A stretch of 61,945 nt of DNA from Anaerolineae bacterium (GCA_003154115.1 PMCF01000291.1:27335-89279), one strand, 5' to 3'; numbered from the stretch's first letter, positions 1 to 9,113 are shown. Notes: generated by a model from the letters alone, not told the origin. Made by a program: numbers and translations.

Positions 1-27
1 GTTTTCATATTGAGAATTGCTGGCGCG

Positions 28-56
28 TTGACGGTGTGTGCGGGTCAGAGTATAAT
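28..56 (+). promoter_or_regulatory. Sigma70-type promoter
   Basis: TTGACG at 28-33, a 17-bp spacer and a perfect TATAAT at 51-56. It would start transcription near position 63 and serves the small gene at 116. A palindromic operator candidate follows immediately. Confidence 0.75.
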
Positions 57-69
57 CACAGCTGTTCCA

Positions 70-86
70 ATCGGTTTCAAACCGAT
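70..86. promoter_or_regulatory. Perfect palindrome, candidate operator
   Basis: ATCGGTTTcAAACCGAT is a perfect 8+1+8 inverted repeat starting 14 bp after the -10 box, i.e. at or just after the expected transcription start. The position suits a repressor site; no regulator gene is adjacent in this window. Confidence 0.45.
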
Positions 87-115
87 CGTCCGCACTACGA
101 AAGGACAACCTACTC

Positions 116-415
116 ATGTCCAAAGAAGATCCCCTGTTCGCCAAAGGCAAAGCCCAGTGGTTGCTGGAAAACGCGCGCAAACTCAGTCCCGATCAACGCG
201 CCCTGCTGTTGGCGATTGTCGATCTGGACGTTGCTTCTGGACATCCCCTGACTCCCGAGGAACGCGCCGCGTTAGATGAATTGACCGTCCAATCTGAAGG
301 TTACGATGCCTCTGAAATTCAACAGGCGATGAAACACATGGTCGAAGCGCAGACCAAGCGCAAAGTCGTGGAGTGGCCCAAAGACTTAAAGCGCAAGACC
401 CAGCCCAAGAAGTAA
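116..415 (+). CDS. Small hypothetical protein (99 aa)
   Basis: An ATG start is preceded by an AAAGGAC Shine-Dalgarno-like stretch and a clear promoter at 28-56. The protein is soluble and highly charged, with a helical N-terminal half (about residues 8-35) and a Lys/Arg-rich C-terminus. There is no signal peptide, no membrane segment and no family I recognise. The strong promoter and the palindrome at 70-86 suggest it is a real and regulated gene. It stands apart from the next gene, which has its own ribosome binding site. Confidence 0.7.
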   Translation: MSKEDPLFAKGKAQWLLENARKLSPDQRALLLAIVDLDVASGHPLTPEERAALDELTVQSEGYDASEIQQAMKHMVEAQTKRKVVEWPKDLKRKTQPKK

Positions 416-502
416 GCGCGTAACCCAACCTGCAATGTAGTGTTTTCTTGTGTAACGGACTGCTGGCAGCAGCAGACGAAATTTATTATTTGGAGGCAAG
501 GA

Positions 503-925
503 ATGACGCAACAACAACGACCTACAGGTATCACCATTCTGGCGATCTTGGGCATCATCGGCGGCGTGTTAGGGATTCTGGGTGGTTGTGGTGTTGTAGC
601 GGGCGGTGCATTGCTCGGTGCAGCGGGTGTCCAAGCTGGAGAAGGCAATGTGGGTACGCTGGGCGGTCTGCTGTCCGTCTATGGCATTGTGATTCTGTTA
701 ATTGCGGTGGCCGACATCGTCTTTGGTATTGGCGCCTGGACGCTGAAGCCGTGGGCGTGGATGCTGGGCTTGGTTTTGCAAGGGATCAGCGTCGTCATCG
801 CCCTCGTATCGATCGTGGCGGGCTGGTCGAACTTCGGCAGCCAGATTATCGGCCTCGTCGTCAATGCCGTGATCATCTACTACCTGATGACGCCTGAAGT
901 GAAGAAGGCCTTTGGCCGCGCTTAA
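503..925 (+). CDS. Small polytopic membrane protein (140 aa)
   Basis: The start at 503 follows GGAGG-type ribosome binding sequence (TGGAGGCAAGGA). About four hydrophobic segments can be seen: a Gly-rich one at residues 8-45, then around 55-75, 80-105 and 110-130. The first is rich in GILGG-type small residues. Short proteins of this kind are common in Chloroflexota and have no assigned function; I do not recognise a specific family. An upstream in-frame start at 440 exists but lacks a good ribosome site. The gene ends before a strong terminator at 948-979. Confidence 0.75.
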   Translation: MTQQQRPTGITILAILGIIGGVLGILGGCGVVAGGALLGAAGVQAGEGNVGTLGGLLSVYGIVILLIAVADIVFGIGAWTLKPWAWMLGLVLQGISVVIALVSIVAGWSNFGSQIIGLVVNAVIIYYLMTPEVKKAFGRA

Positions 926-947
926 TCCACAACTGAAGACAGGCAAC

Positions 948-979
948 AAAAAACGCGACCGGCCTGGGTCGCGTTTTTT
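948..979 (+). terminator. Rho-independent terminator
   Basis: The arms AAAAAACGCGACC and GGTCGCGTTTTTT enclose a 6-nt loop. The symmetric A/T tracts would let it act in both directions. It closes the gene ending at 925. Confidence 0.85.
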
Positions 980-1005
980 GTTTGGGACAACGTAACTACT
1001 CGGCT

Positions 1006-1178
1006 GTCATGCCCCGCGAAGCGTGCTTCTATCGGGCATCCAGGCTCACTGCTGACAAAGCCTCTGGATTCCCGCCATGCCGTACCCAGGCTCCCCCAGA
1101 GCCTGGCGGCACGCACGCCTAGCGCGTCGCCGGCATAGCGTGCCGGGTACGACGTGAGCGAAAACACGCGGGAATGAC
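1006..1178. repeat. Composite palindromic repeat, copy A
   Basis: It begins GTCATGCCC and ends CGGGAATGAC, the bounding words shared with copies at 4241, 12154 and 48236. Inside are CTGGATTCCCGCC, a hairpin around CCAGGCTC...GAGCCTGG, and a stretch with CGCCTAGCGCGTCGCCGGC that occurs in inverse orientation in the copy at 48236. No coding function is evident. It fills the gap between the terminator at 948-979 and the gene ending at 1202. Confidence 0.7.
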
Positions 1179-1201
1179 GCCGCCCCACGGACAACAGGTT
1201 T

Positions 1202-1978
1202 TCACGCCGTGAGTTGCAGATACGGTAGGCTGGCTTTAATCGATTCGAGGTCGGGCAGTTCCAAACTGAAGAGCGGCGGCTGAGGCAAGGCCCGCAGCGT
1301 CGCCAGAATTTCGGGGAAATCGATCACACCGTCGCCAAAGGCCAGATGCACATCGGTGTCGCCGTGATTGTTGTGCAGGTGTGTGTACACTATGTTTTCC
1401 CCCAGCGCTGTGATCCATGCGCTCAAGGGCAGCCGGGAATACAACGTGGCGTGGCCCACATCCAAACAGGCTTTCAAATACGGCGACGGAATCCGAGCGA
1501 AAATCCGGTTGATGATCGTCGGATCGGGTTCCCACATGTTCTCCAACAACAGCACAATGCCGTACTTCTCCGCCTGCTCGGCCAGCGGCGTCCAGAACGT
1601 CACCTGCCGCTCCATCCAACCCGGCAAGTAATTGGGATGATCGACCAACGGCAGATAGTTGGCGTGAAAGTCGATGTACTTCACACCCAGCTCACGCCCG
1701 ATTTCCAGGTTGTGCAAATAGCGCTCGCGCGTCAACGCCACCAGGCGCATATCCGGACTGCCGCTCGCCAGATCAATGTATGCGCCATGCATCGACAGCA
1801 TTCCGGTGAAGCCCGCCAGAGCCTGCTGGTACTGATCGAGCAAGCTGCGCCAATCTCCGTCCAACACGCTGGGTTCGGAGAATTCCTGCAATTCCAGACC
1901 CAGGTTGTACCGGGTGGCGAGGGGGAGATATTCGGGCAAATCGCCAAAGTGTTCAACAGAGATTAGAACACGATCCAT
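1202..1978 (-). CDS. Sugar phosphate isomerase/epimerase family TIM-barrel protein
   Basis: The 258-residue product has the look of the AP-endonuclease-2 / xylose-isomerase-like TIM barrel. Recognisable stretches are HGAYIDLASG early, DFHANYLPL, LLLENMWEPDP, KACLDVGHATLYSR and YTHLHNNHGDTDVHLAFGDG, with the His/Glu/Asp residues expected to bind a divalent metal. I chose the ATG at 1978 because the domain begins directly there (MDRVLISVEHFG); the open frame extends upstream to 2092 without similarity. The substrate cannot be told from sequence. It is last in a leftward cluster with a phosphoesterase, a HAD hydrolase and a methyltransferase. Confidence 0.85.
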   Translation of the reverse strand: MDRVLISVEHFGDLPEYLPLATRYNLGLELQEFSEPSVLDGDWRSLLDQYQQALAGFTGMLSMHGAYIDLASGSPDMRLVALTRERYLHNLEIGRELGVKYIDFHANYLPLVDHPNYLPGWMERQVTFWTPLAEQAEKYGIVLLLENMWEPDPTIINRIFARIPSPYLKACLDVGHATLYSRLPLSAWITALGENIVYTHLHNNHGDTDVHLAFGDGVIDFPEILATLRALPQPPLFSLELPDLESIKASLPYLQLTA

Positions 1979-2095
1979 GCTATCTCGTCCGTCTGGTGAA
2001 CATCCACCACTGGTGTCCCAACCATCAATTCCGAAAAGATTGACCGCATTGTACAACAGATTCACATCAACGACAAACTTAATTCCAACCAATGT

Positions 2096-2626
2096 TCATA
2101 CGCTCACCACTTCGAAGTCAATGCTGTGCGAGGTGACGTGCAGCAGCCCAATCTGCGGGCCGGGGGTGTTGTAGAAATCCGGCGCGATGGGGCCGGGATT
2201 GACCAACAGGATCCCCGCGCGCTGCGCTTGATAAAACCGGTGGGTATGTCCAAACACGATCGCATCCACCGGCCCGAACGAGCGCTGCACGATGTTGAGA
2301 TAGTGTTCCTCGGCATAGCCAAATCGATCGCGCACCTTGCTGACAAGATAACGCGACCAGCCGCCGTGCCCGTGCACTAGGCCGATGCGCTTCCCTTCCA
2401 CTTCCAGCACACGTGTCAGCGGCAGGCCGTGTCCCACCAGATCGGCATTACCGGCGACCGCGTCCACCGGCGCGATCTCTGTCAGTTGATCCAACACCTG
2501 CCGTGAGTTGATGTCACCCGCGTGCAGAATGCGATCGACGCCGTGAAAGACCTCGAACACGCGCGGCGGCAAAGCTTTGATGCGCTGCGGAATATGCGTA
2601 TCGGTGATGATCCCGAGTGTAGACAT
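2096..2626 (-). CDS. Metallophosphoesterase, YfcE/MJ0936 type
   Basis: This 176-residue protein is a compact calcineurin-like phosphodiesterase. The five signature blocks are visible in order: DTH near residue 9, HAGDIN near 36, GNAD near 60 (in place of the more common GNCD or GNHD), HGHGG near 89, and GHTH near 124. These hold the two-metal centre. The family hydrolyses phosphodiesters in vitro; its natural substrate is usually unknown. It starts 6 bp after the HAD gene and is clearly cotranscribed with it. Confidence 0.9.
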   Translation of the reverse strand: MSTLGIITDTHIPQRIKALPPRVFEVFHGVDRILHAGDINSRQVLDQLTEIAPVDAVAGNADLVGHGLPLTRVLEVEGKRIGLVHGHGGWSRYLVSKVRDRFGYAEEHYLNIVQRSFGPVDAIVFGHTHRFYQAQRAGILLVNPGPIAPDFYNTPGPQIGLLHVTSHSIDFEVVSV

Positions 2627-2632
2627 GAGCGT

Positions 2633-3241
2633 CTAACGAGTGAGGAGTGTGCGAATATCGCGCTGCGCCTGCGCGCTGGACTGGAAGTGAACACTCCTCA
2701 AGCCCAGCGCATGAGCCGCCTGGATGTTCTCAATGAAATCGTCGAGGAAGATCGCTTCTTCAGCCTTCACGCCCAATCGCTCCAGAGCGCGGTGATAGAT
2801 GCGCGGATCGGGTTTGGCAACTTTCTCTTCAGCCGAAATGATCATCACATCAAACGCGTCGGCGATGGGCACGCGCGTGTGCAGCACTTCACGCAGGCCG
2901 TCCCACGCGTTGCTGATCAAGCCGGTCTTGAGCGCCGGTCGTGTGCTGCGAATGAAAGCGACGAGGTCCTCATCCAAAAAATCCTCGCCGAAGAACTGGT
3001 CCTGAAATTCCTGTCCGTTCAGGCCAAAACGAGGCAGGTCGAGTTCGCGTTCCAGCGCGCGCCATAGATCAGCTTCGCCGACTTCGCCGCACATCGCCTT
3101 CAGCGACAGATCGCTGCCAAAGACGCGCGCTTCGATGGTATTCGGCGGCAGGCCCAGACGCTGCTCTAAAGCGTGGCGTGAATCAGCGGTGCGGGTGCGC
3201 ATCAGCACGCCGCCAAAATCGGAAATCAGTGCGCGTATCAT
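2633..3241 (-). CDS. HAD-superfamily hydrolase, subfamily IA
   Basis: The start at 3241 is set by an AGGACGAGGAG ribosome binding stretch and by the product beginning with motif I (SDFGGVL, nucleophile Asp near residue 7). The second Asp of the usual DxD is replaced by Gly, as in many DFGGV-type members. SNAWDG (motif II), KPDPRIY (motif III Lys) and FLDDFIENI (motif IV acids) follow. The cap is helical, between residues 15 and 90. It is a soluble phosphatase-like or dehalogenase-like enzyme of unknown substrate, 202 aa, second in the leftward cluster. Confidence 0.88.
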   Translation of the reverse strand: MIRALISDFGGVLMRTRTADSRHALEQRLGLPPNTIEARVFGSDLSLKAMCGEVGEADLWRALERELDLPRFGLNGQEFQDQFFGEDFLDEDLVAFIRSTRPALKTGLISNAWDGLREVLHTRVPIADAFDVMIISAEEKVAKPDPRIYHRALERLGVKAEEAIFLDDFIENIQAAHALGLRSVHFQSSAQAQRDIRTLLTR

Positions 3242-3255
3242 CTGACTCCTCGTCC

Positions 3256-4203
3256 TTACAATATGATCTGGCGCAGTGCAGCGATATGCGCAGGCGTGGT
3301 GCCGCAGCACCCGCCGACGATGGCGGCGCCGTGTTGCACCCACTGCTGGGCCTGACGCGCATACGCAGCGGGCAAAACGTCGTCCGTCAGGGTCCAGCCC
3401 ACTTGATCGTCAGCATGGCCGACATTGGCATACAGACCGATCGGGCCGGAGTGGGCCGCGCGCAGTTCTTCAAACGCTCGATCAATAAAAGCCAGCGGCA
3501 CACAGTTGATCAAGATGGCCGCCGGGTTGACCGATCGCAAGGCCGCCACTGCCGCGACAATCGATTCGCCGCTAAGCAGCTTCAACTCACTGCGAGTCTC
3601 CTCTGCGTTCGTCAAGTTCACTTGATCCGGCGGTAAACCTGCCGGCCCGACGACAAAGCTCACACACACGGGCAGACCAGTTGCGGCGGCACAGCGCGCC
3701 GCGATGACGGCTTCGCGGATGGTGTTCATCGTTTCGACCAACAACAGATCGCATCCGGCCTGCGCCAGATCGCGCGCCATTTCCGCGTGTTCGATCCACA
3801 AGTCCCCAGCGGGCGGCACGAGTTCCGGCGCATAACAATCTTCGAGCGGCGACATCGATCCGGCAACGAAGATTTTTCGATCAACTGACTGCGCCGCCAC
3901 TTGAGCAAGCTGCACGGCCAGCTGGGTTAGCTCGCGTGTGCGCGCTCCGATCCCGGCGCGCTCCAAGGTGCGGCGATGCGTGCGAAAGGTGTTGGTGGTG
4001 ATGATGTCCGCGCCCGCGTCGAGATAGTCCGCGTGGATCGCTTGCAACACAGCCGGCGCTTCGATCAGCGCCCGTGCCGACCACAAGGGTAAGCCGGTAT
4101 CGACGCCGCGTCGCTGCAACTCGGTGCCGGTCGCGCCATCCAGTAACAGTGGCCGGCCAGTGGACAATCGTTGGAAAAATGGATTTGCTTGTCGGTCGAT
4201 CAC
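3256..4203 (-). CDS. Homocysteine S-methyltransferase family protein
   Basis: The N-terminus carries LLDGATGTELQRRG, followed by TTNTFRTHRR and a C-terminal IVGGCCGTTPAHI. Those two cysteines plus the Cys of NCVPLAF form the zinc site that activates a thiol. The family transfers a methyl group, typically from S-methylmethionine or a betaine, to homocysteine. The open frame extends to 4353, but that extension translates the palindromic repeat at 4241-4303, so it is not original coding sequence. I placed the start at a GTG at 4203 (315 aa). There is no good ribosome site, so the exact start is uncertain. Confidence 0.82.
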   Translation of the reverse strand: MIDRQANPFFQRLSTGRPLLLDGATGTELQRRGVDTGLPLWSARALIEAPAVLQAIHADYLDAGADIITTNTFRTHRRTLERAGIGARTRELTQLAVQLAQVAAQSVDRKIFVAGSMSPLEDCYAPELVPPAGDLWIEHAEMARDLAQAGCDLLLVETMNTIREAVIAARCAAATGLPVCVSFVVGPAGLPPDQVNLTNAEETRSELKLLSGESIVAAVAALRSVNPAAILINCVPLAFIDRAFEELRAAHSGPIGLYANVGHADDQVGWTLTDDVLPAAYARQAQQWVQHGAAIVGGCCGTTPAHIAALRQIIL

Positions 4204-4240
4204 GATATAATCACCATAGGAGATAGTTCTAGCGAATTCG

Positions 4241-4303
4241 GTCATTCCCGTGAAGACGGGAATCCAGTGCCGACCGCTGGATTCCCGCCTTCGCGGGAAT
4301 GAC
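4241..4303. repeat. Palindromic repeat, copy C (short form)
   Basis: A 63-bp element consisting of GTCATTCCCGTgaagACGGGAATCCAG and CTGGATTCCCGCcttcGCGGGAATGAC, i.e. two hairpins that are also inverse copies of each other. It lies just upstream of the methyltransferase start at 4203. It belongs to the same family as the copies at 1006, 12154 and 48236. Confidence 0.8.
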
Positions 4304-4358
4304 GTGCGCGGAAGGCTTTCAGCCATTTCGCCAGCGGTATCCATTGGATCCACCCCAT

Positions 4359-7300
4359 CTACTTCTTCAGTCTCACGATCGGCAGATACGCGGTGTAAGA
4401 TGACACCCTGGCATAACTGCCGGCTTGCCAGACTTCATGGTCCAACGCCGCCAGCGCACTGCCATACAGCCACCTCGTGGCGATTTCGTCCCCCAGCTTG
4501 CCCATCCACGGCACCAATAAGCGATAGCTGACCGTCACGATCTCGTGTGGTTCCAACGTGCCAAGCCAGCCCAGCGTGTCTCCTCGATTGATTAACAGGC
4601 CGGTGTTCCATTTGATCGATCCGTTGACGACCGCTTGTCCAAAGGGCACGCCCAATGTCACCACCGGCGTCACACTCACTGCGCTATCATTGCGCGCGGT
4701 GAACGTCCACGTCATGACTTGCGCCAATGGTATCGCGGTCGAAGACGATTGATAGGTGATGGCTAATTCCGGCCCGCCCACATTGAGCCGCACTGCGCGT
4801 GTAAAGCGAATGGCTTGATCGTCGTCCTGAAATTCTACGGGCAAGTTGATGCTGGTGTCGCGGCTCAACGTGTCGGGCAGCTTCACCTTCAGGTTGCGCA
4901 CGATGGTTTGGCTGGGTGATAGTGTGCCCGTCCACGTCAATGCATCGCCGCCAAGGTAGGTCACTCCGGCGGGTAAGTTCAGCGCAAAAGATGCCTGCGC
5001 GATCGCGGCTGCGCCGTCATTCGTTGCGCTGATCGTCACCGTGATTTCATCGCCCAGCTGCACGGCGGCCCGATCGGCCTGCACGCGTGAACGGCCCAGG
5101 CGCGATAAATAGCCGACCACGCGATTCATCGCTTCCGGCTGAACGTCACTCGGCAGACCCTCGAAGCCAAACGCCATGAATAACGTCTTGCTGATGCCCA
5201 TGTCATGCGCCAGCGCGATCGGCCAGCCATGCTCGCCGACCAACGCTGTCTGTGCCACGGATTGTGGAGCCAGCGCGTCACTGTGGTTGAGGTATGGATA
5301 GTTCAATGGTTGCCACAACAATCCTTCAAACAAGCTTCCCCTGGGGCCACTGGCTGATGTGGCCGCTAAGTCTTGTGCCGCATCCATGACGCTCAGGGTT
5401 TGACGCGCGAAATTGCTGCCTCCGCTATCGATCAGAAAATCCTGCGATGATAACAGCAAGCGTCCACCGCGCTGCAAATACTGTTGCAACGCCTGCGTGT
5501 TGGAGACGGTGAGCGGTTGATACCAGTCATAGCCGGTAAACCACATCACCTGCGGATACCAGCTCAAGCGATCGGCCGACGGCGCGTTCGGTTCGAAGCC
5601 AGCCCAGTCGGTGGGCACCCGCCACACGTCGAACGAAATGCCGTTGACTGCTAAGGCCGATCGGTACGCGCCATCCACCGGATACCAGCGATCGTCATCC
5701 ACCAAGAGTACACTGGCGGGCGCCTTAGCCATCAAGACGCTGGAAGCGTTGGGGCCGGGTGAATCGATCGGGCGCGCGGTAATCGTCACGGGTTGGGTCG
5801 CATCGCGCGCGAGGTTGATCGGGATCCGCGTGGTCATTGTGATTGTGCGCGACTCGCATGGATTCAACTTGGTCAGGGTCGGGGTGATAGACGCAGGCCA
5901 CGCGCTGTCGGCCCGCAAGGCAAAAGTCACCGGCGTTACTTCGTCGAGGTTGTACAGCGTCAGAGTGGCGGTAGCGCTGGACCCGGCGGGTGCGATCAGC
6001 TGATCGGGAGTTGGCTCAAGCGCAGAGACTTGGCGCTGCGGTGCTCGATCAAACACGCCGAACACGCGTGACATGACTTCGGCTCGCGCGGCCCGATCGG
6101 TAATGGCTTCAAATCCAAAGGGCAGGTTCACTGCTCGATAGGGACGACACACGCCCACGGTTTGCCCGCCGAGTTGATCGATCTCGTAGTCAAAGGCCGG
6201 TTCAGTAAACAAGGGCGCGCGTGAGCGGATCACGTCGGGCGAGATTTGATTATCGGCTCCGCCTGGGCCGCTGATCGAAATCGACAAGCCCGCAAAAGTA
6301 TGCGTGCCCGTCAAATGCCGGCTGGACGCGGTATCGGCGCTGAGTTGCGTCATTAACGCCGTGTGATAATACTCGGCGTAGTACCAGAGGTCGTCGTAAA
6401 AGCCCACATCTTGACCGCTCAAGAGCAAGTGCCCGCCGGCGTGCAGATAATCGCTGATAATCCCGCCCGCATTGATGAAGCCGGGCGAGTCAAAGGGTGA
6501 CGACCAAATGACAGAGTCAAACGCGCGCAGCGTATGAGTTGTGGGGACATCGGTGTTGAGATTGCGAATCGGCCAGACGTCATATAGATATCCTAGATCA
6601 TCCAGGGCCTGGCGATAATAACTGATCTCGCTGTTGTTATACCACTGTCCGCTATCGACCAGCAAAATCGTCGGAGCGTCGGGTAAATTGAGATCTTGCT
6701 CAACCGTCTGCCCCGTGGTGATCGTGACAGTCGCCGTGACCACGCGATGGGCGCGTGCTTGCGCTTCCAGCACATACGTCCCGGCAGGCAGGGCCAGCCT
6801 ATACGTCCCGCGCACAGTTAACGCTATGGGAGTGTTTTGCACGCTCAGGCTGCCGGTCAAAAGTTGGCTGGTGGTGAGGTCGCTCAGGCGACCGATCACC
6901 CATCCCACGGGCAGCGGCGATAACAGCGCGTCGCGCTGGGTCAGCGTGGCCGAGACGATCGGAACGTTGAACATCGTTTGCGGTGTGTAACCAAACGCCG
7001 AAACGGTCAGTGTGTAGAGCGAGGTCGGACCATAGACAGTGTACTGACCCATTTCGTTCGTGGCTGACTCAGCGTGTGTGCCCAGCCGTGATTCAGCGTG
7101 CACGGTGGCAAAGGGAAGCGGTGCACTCGTGTCGGCCGCCCGCACGGTCCCGCCGATCGAGCCCGGTTGCAGTACAGACAAGACAGCATTGAAAGCATCG
7201 ACCCGTCCCCAGCCATACGCGTTATTAGGATAAACATCGTTAATGGGTCGGGCCGCAGTGGTGGTCAGCGCATAACGAGTTTGGGTAATGGTCAATCCGG

Positions 7301-8687
7301 CGCTAGCCGATCGCATGAGCGCGGCTACTCCGGCGACTTGTGGCGCGGCCATGGAGGTGCCACTCTTTTTGCCATAGCCGCCGCCCGGTAAGCTCGATAG
7401 GATGTTGACGCCCGGTGCTACCACTTGCGGTTTCAGTCCGCCCAATGGCGAGGGGCCGCGGCTGGAAAACGGAACGATCCACTCGGCTTCGTCTACTGCC
7501 CCCACGCCAAAAGATTCAGGATAGGAAGCAGGTGAGCCAACGGAATAGGCTGCCGGCCCGGCGTTCCCATTGCTAAAAAATGTATCGATGCCCGCCGCAT
7601 TCAGCAACTGTACATCAGGCTCGAACTCGACGCTGCTGCCATCATCGTTGCCCCAAGAATTGCTCAACACATCCGGCGCTTGGGTGGCGTCTCCGCCGGG
7701 CGCCAGCAACCATTGAAAGCCTGCATGGATCCAGCTATCGTAGGCGGATCCGGAATTATCAAACACTCGCACGGCCATCCACTGTGCTCCCGGTGCGACG
7801 CCGATGCCATCGCTGCCTGCCAACGTGCCCATCGTGTGTGTGCCATGACCAAACCCATCATACGGATATTGCGCGCCGTCCGGCGTGGCATCGAACCAAC
7901 TGAAGTGATGGTTGGGCAATCCCTTGGGGTTGTTGCCGCGATAGTTTGCTTGCAGCGCCGGGTGCTGCCAGTCGACGCCGGTATCCAAGTTGGCGACGAC
8001 GACACCGGTGCCTGTGATATTCAAGGTCGTCCACACTTGATCGGCGCGAATGCGCGCGATGTGCCATTCGACGGAGGCGGGAGTTTGAAGAGTAGCGGTT
8101 TGCGTCTCATCAGACTCGATCCACTGTCGATAGCGATCGGGTTGGATGAAGGCTACGTCGTCGCGCGCGGCGAGGTTGAGCAGCGTAGCCCGATCGATCC
8201 GCGCGGCGATCGAGTTGTTGATCCACAATGATCGGATCTCGCGCGCCCGATTGGTCCGCTGCGCTTCCTCAAGCATCGTAAGCACAGCGGCCTGGGAACG
8301 CGAGGCCGTCGTGTGTAATTCGCTCACCATGGCTGCACGGCGATCGATAGCGGTGGCGGCTGAGGCAATCGCGGGCTGATTCAAATTCGGCTGGGCGCGC
8401 ATCTTGATCAGTACCGGCAGTTGGCCATCCGAAGCGGTCAGTAATTGCTTGACCAGTAGCGGATGGAGTTTGGCACGGAGTGCGAGCGTGAGTGTCAACG
8501 GCGAGCGCTGGCTCTTGCTGGAAAACTGCATGCTGCCCAATGTGGATGAACTGGTTGTTTGATTGGGCGGCGAAACGTCCAAGCCGGCATCATGCGCCAG
8601 CAAAGCCGAGGGCAAAATTGCCAGCACTACGCTCGCCAACAGAATCACCAGCGCTAGACGGATGAAGGCCGAAGGGTGTAGGTTCAT
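4359..8687 (-). CDS. Secreted subtilisin-like (S8) serine protease, multidomain
   Basis: The 1,442-residue product starts at ATG 8687 with a signal peptide (residues 1-32, ending near LLAHDA). A propeptide follows to about residue 200. The catalytic domain shows Asp235 (ANLDTGVDW), His281 (GHGTHTMGT) and Ser445 (SGTSMAAP). A carboxypeptidase-regulatory-like beta domain (about 505-580) and several CARDB/DUF11-like repeats follow, and the protein ends YLPIVRLKK. The tail resembles that of the beta-helix protein at 30773 and may be a surface-retention signal. It is probably an extracellular degradative enzyme. A TATAAT box lies 6 bp before the start and there is no ribosome site, so its mRNA is probably leaderless. 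Confidence 0.93.
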   Translation of the reverse strand: MNLHPSAFIRLALVILLASVVLAILPSALLAHDAGLDVSPPNQTTSSSTLGSMQFSSKSQRSPLTLTLALRAKLHPLLVKQLLTASDGQLPVLIKMRAQPNLNQPAIASAATAIDRRAAMVSELHTTASRSQAAVLTMLEEAQRTNRAREIRSLWINNSIAARIDRATLLNLAARDDVAFIQPDRYRQWIESDETQTATLQTPASVEWHIARIRADQVWTTLNITGTGVVVANLDTGVDWQHPALQANYRGNNPKGLPNHHFSWFDATPDGAQYPYDGFGHGTHTMGTLAGSDGIGVAPGAQWMAVRVFDNSGSAYDSWIHAGFQWLLAPGGDATQAPDVLSNSWGNDDGSSVEFEPDVQLLNAAGIDTFFSNGNAGPAAYSVGSPASYPESFGVGAVDEAEWIVPFSSRGPSPLGGLKPQVVAPGVNILSSLPGGGYGKKSGTSMAAPQVAGVAALMRSASAGLTITQTRYALTTTAARPINDVYPNNAYGWGRVDAFNAVLSVLQPGSIGGTVRAADTSAPLPFATVHAESRLGTHAESATNEMGQYTVYGPTSLYTLTVSAFGYTPQTMFNVPIVSATLTQRDALLSPLPVGWVIGRLSDLTTSQLLTGSLSVQNTPIALTVRGTYRLALPAGTYVLEAQARAHRVVTATVTITTGQTVEQDLNLPDAPTILLVDSGQWYNNSEISYYRQALDDLGYLYDVWPIRNLNTDVPTTHTLRAFDSVIWSSPFDSPGFINAGGIISDYLHAGGHLLLSGQDVGFYDDLWYYAEYYHTALMTQLSADTASSRHLTGTHTFAGLSISISGPGGADNQISPDVIRSRAPLFTEPAFDYEIDQLGGQTVGVCRPYRAVNLPFGFEAITDRAARAEVMSRVFGVFDRAPQRQVSALEPTPDQLIAPAGSSATATLTLYNLDEVTPVTFALRADSAWPASITPTLTKLNPCESRTITMTTRIPINLARDATQPVTITARPIDSPGPNASSVLMAKAPASVLLVDDDRWYPVDGAYRSALAVNGISFDVWRVPTDWAGFEPNAPSADRLSWYPQVMWFTGYDWYQPLTVSNTQALQQYLQRGGRLLLSSQDFLIDSGGSNFARQTLSVMDAAQDLAATSASGPRGSLFEGLLWQPLNYPYLNHSDALAPQSVAQTALVGEHGWPIALAHDMGISKTLFMAFGFEGLPSDVQPEAMNRVVGYLSRLGRSRVQADRAAVQLGDEITVTISATNDGAAAIAQASFALNLPAGVTYLGGDALTWTGTLSPSQTIVRNLKVKLPDTLSRDTSINLPVEFQDDDQAIRFTRAVRLNVGGPELAITYQSSSTAIPLAQVMTWTFTARNDSAVSVTPVVTLGVPFGQAVVNGSIKWNTGLLINRGDTLGWLGTLEPHEIVTVSYRLLVPWMGKLGDEIATRWLYGSALAALDHEVWQAGSYARVSSYTAYLPIVRLKK

Positions 8688-8693
8688 GGGAGG

Positions 8694-8699
8694 ATTATA
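8694..8699 (-). promoter_or_regulatory. -10 box directly before the subtilase start (leaderless)
   Basis: On the minus strand TATAAT is followed by CCTCCC and then the ATG at 8687. A spacing of 6 bp puts the transcription start at or next to the A of the ATG. No convincing -35 was seen. Confidence 0.6.
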
Positions 8700-8734
8700 A
8701 CGTATGTACCCTATCCCCGACATCGGCTACTTGT

Positions 8735-8763
8735 TTGACAGCACCTCGGGGCGCGTCTACAAT
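8735..8763 (+). promoter_or_regulatory. Sigma70-type promoter with short leader ORF
   Basis: A perfect TTGACA at 8735-8740, a 17-bp spacer and TACAAT at 8758-8763. The first ATG downstream (8773) opens a 7-codon frame, MQSPAKS then TGA, ending at 8796. The first real gene begins at 8898, so the transcript has a leader of about 125 nt. Confidence 0.7.
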
Positions 8764-8897
8764 AGCCTCAACATGCAATCCCCGGCTAAAAGCTGATGGC
8801 ATACTCATAAGACGGAAACGCTATCTGCCCGGTACGCCGCTCAACTTCGGCTGCACGTTGCAAATCCGTTAGTGTGGCTGAGCGAGAGGAGTGAGAA

Positions 8898-9113
8898 ATG
8901 AACGCACAATTGATGACTTCCGAGCAAATTCGTTTGGCAGCCTTGGAAGTCTTGGCGCAACAATTAGGCCCAGTAAGCATGATCCGCTTTTTGCAACAAT
9001 TCGAGTTGGGACGCGGCGACTATTCGGTCGAGCGTCACGCTTGGCTCGCTAAGCAAGATGTTAAAACCATCATGGAGTCCCTTGAACAATATCAGACTGA
9101 CCAGAAAGATTGA
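8898..9113 (+). CDS. Small hypothetical protein (71 aa)
   Basis: The ATG follows a GAGAGGAGTGAG ribosome binding region and the strong promoter at 8735. The product is an all-helical, acidic protein without signal peptide; the central LGPVSMIRFLQQFELGRGDY stretch looks like a conserved core. Similar short proteins appear in cyanobacteria and Chloroflexota, in my recollection sometimes near toxin-antitoxin-like genes. I cannot assign a function. Confidence 0.7.
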   Translation: MNAQLMTSEQIRLAALEVLAQQLGPVSMIRFLQQFELGRGDYSVERHAWLAKQDVKTIMESLEQYQTDQKD

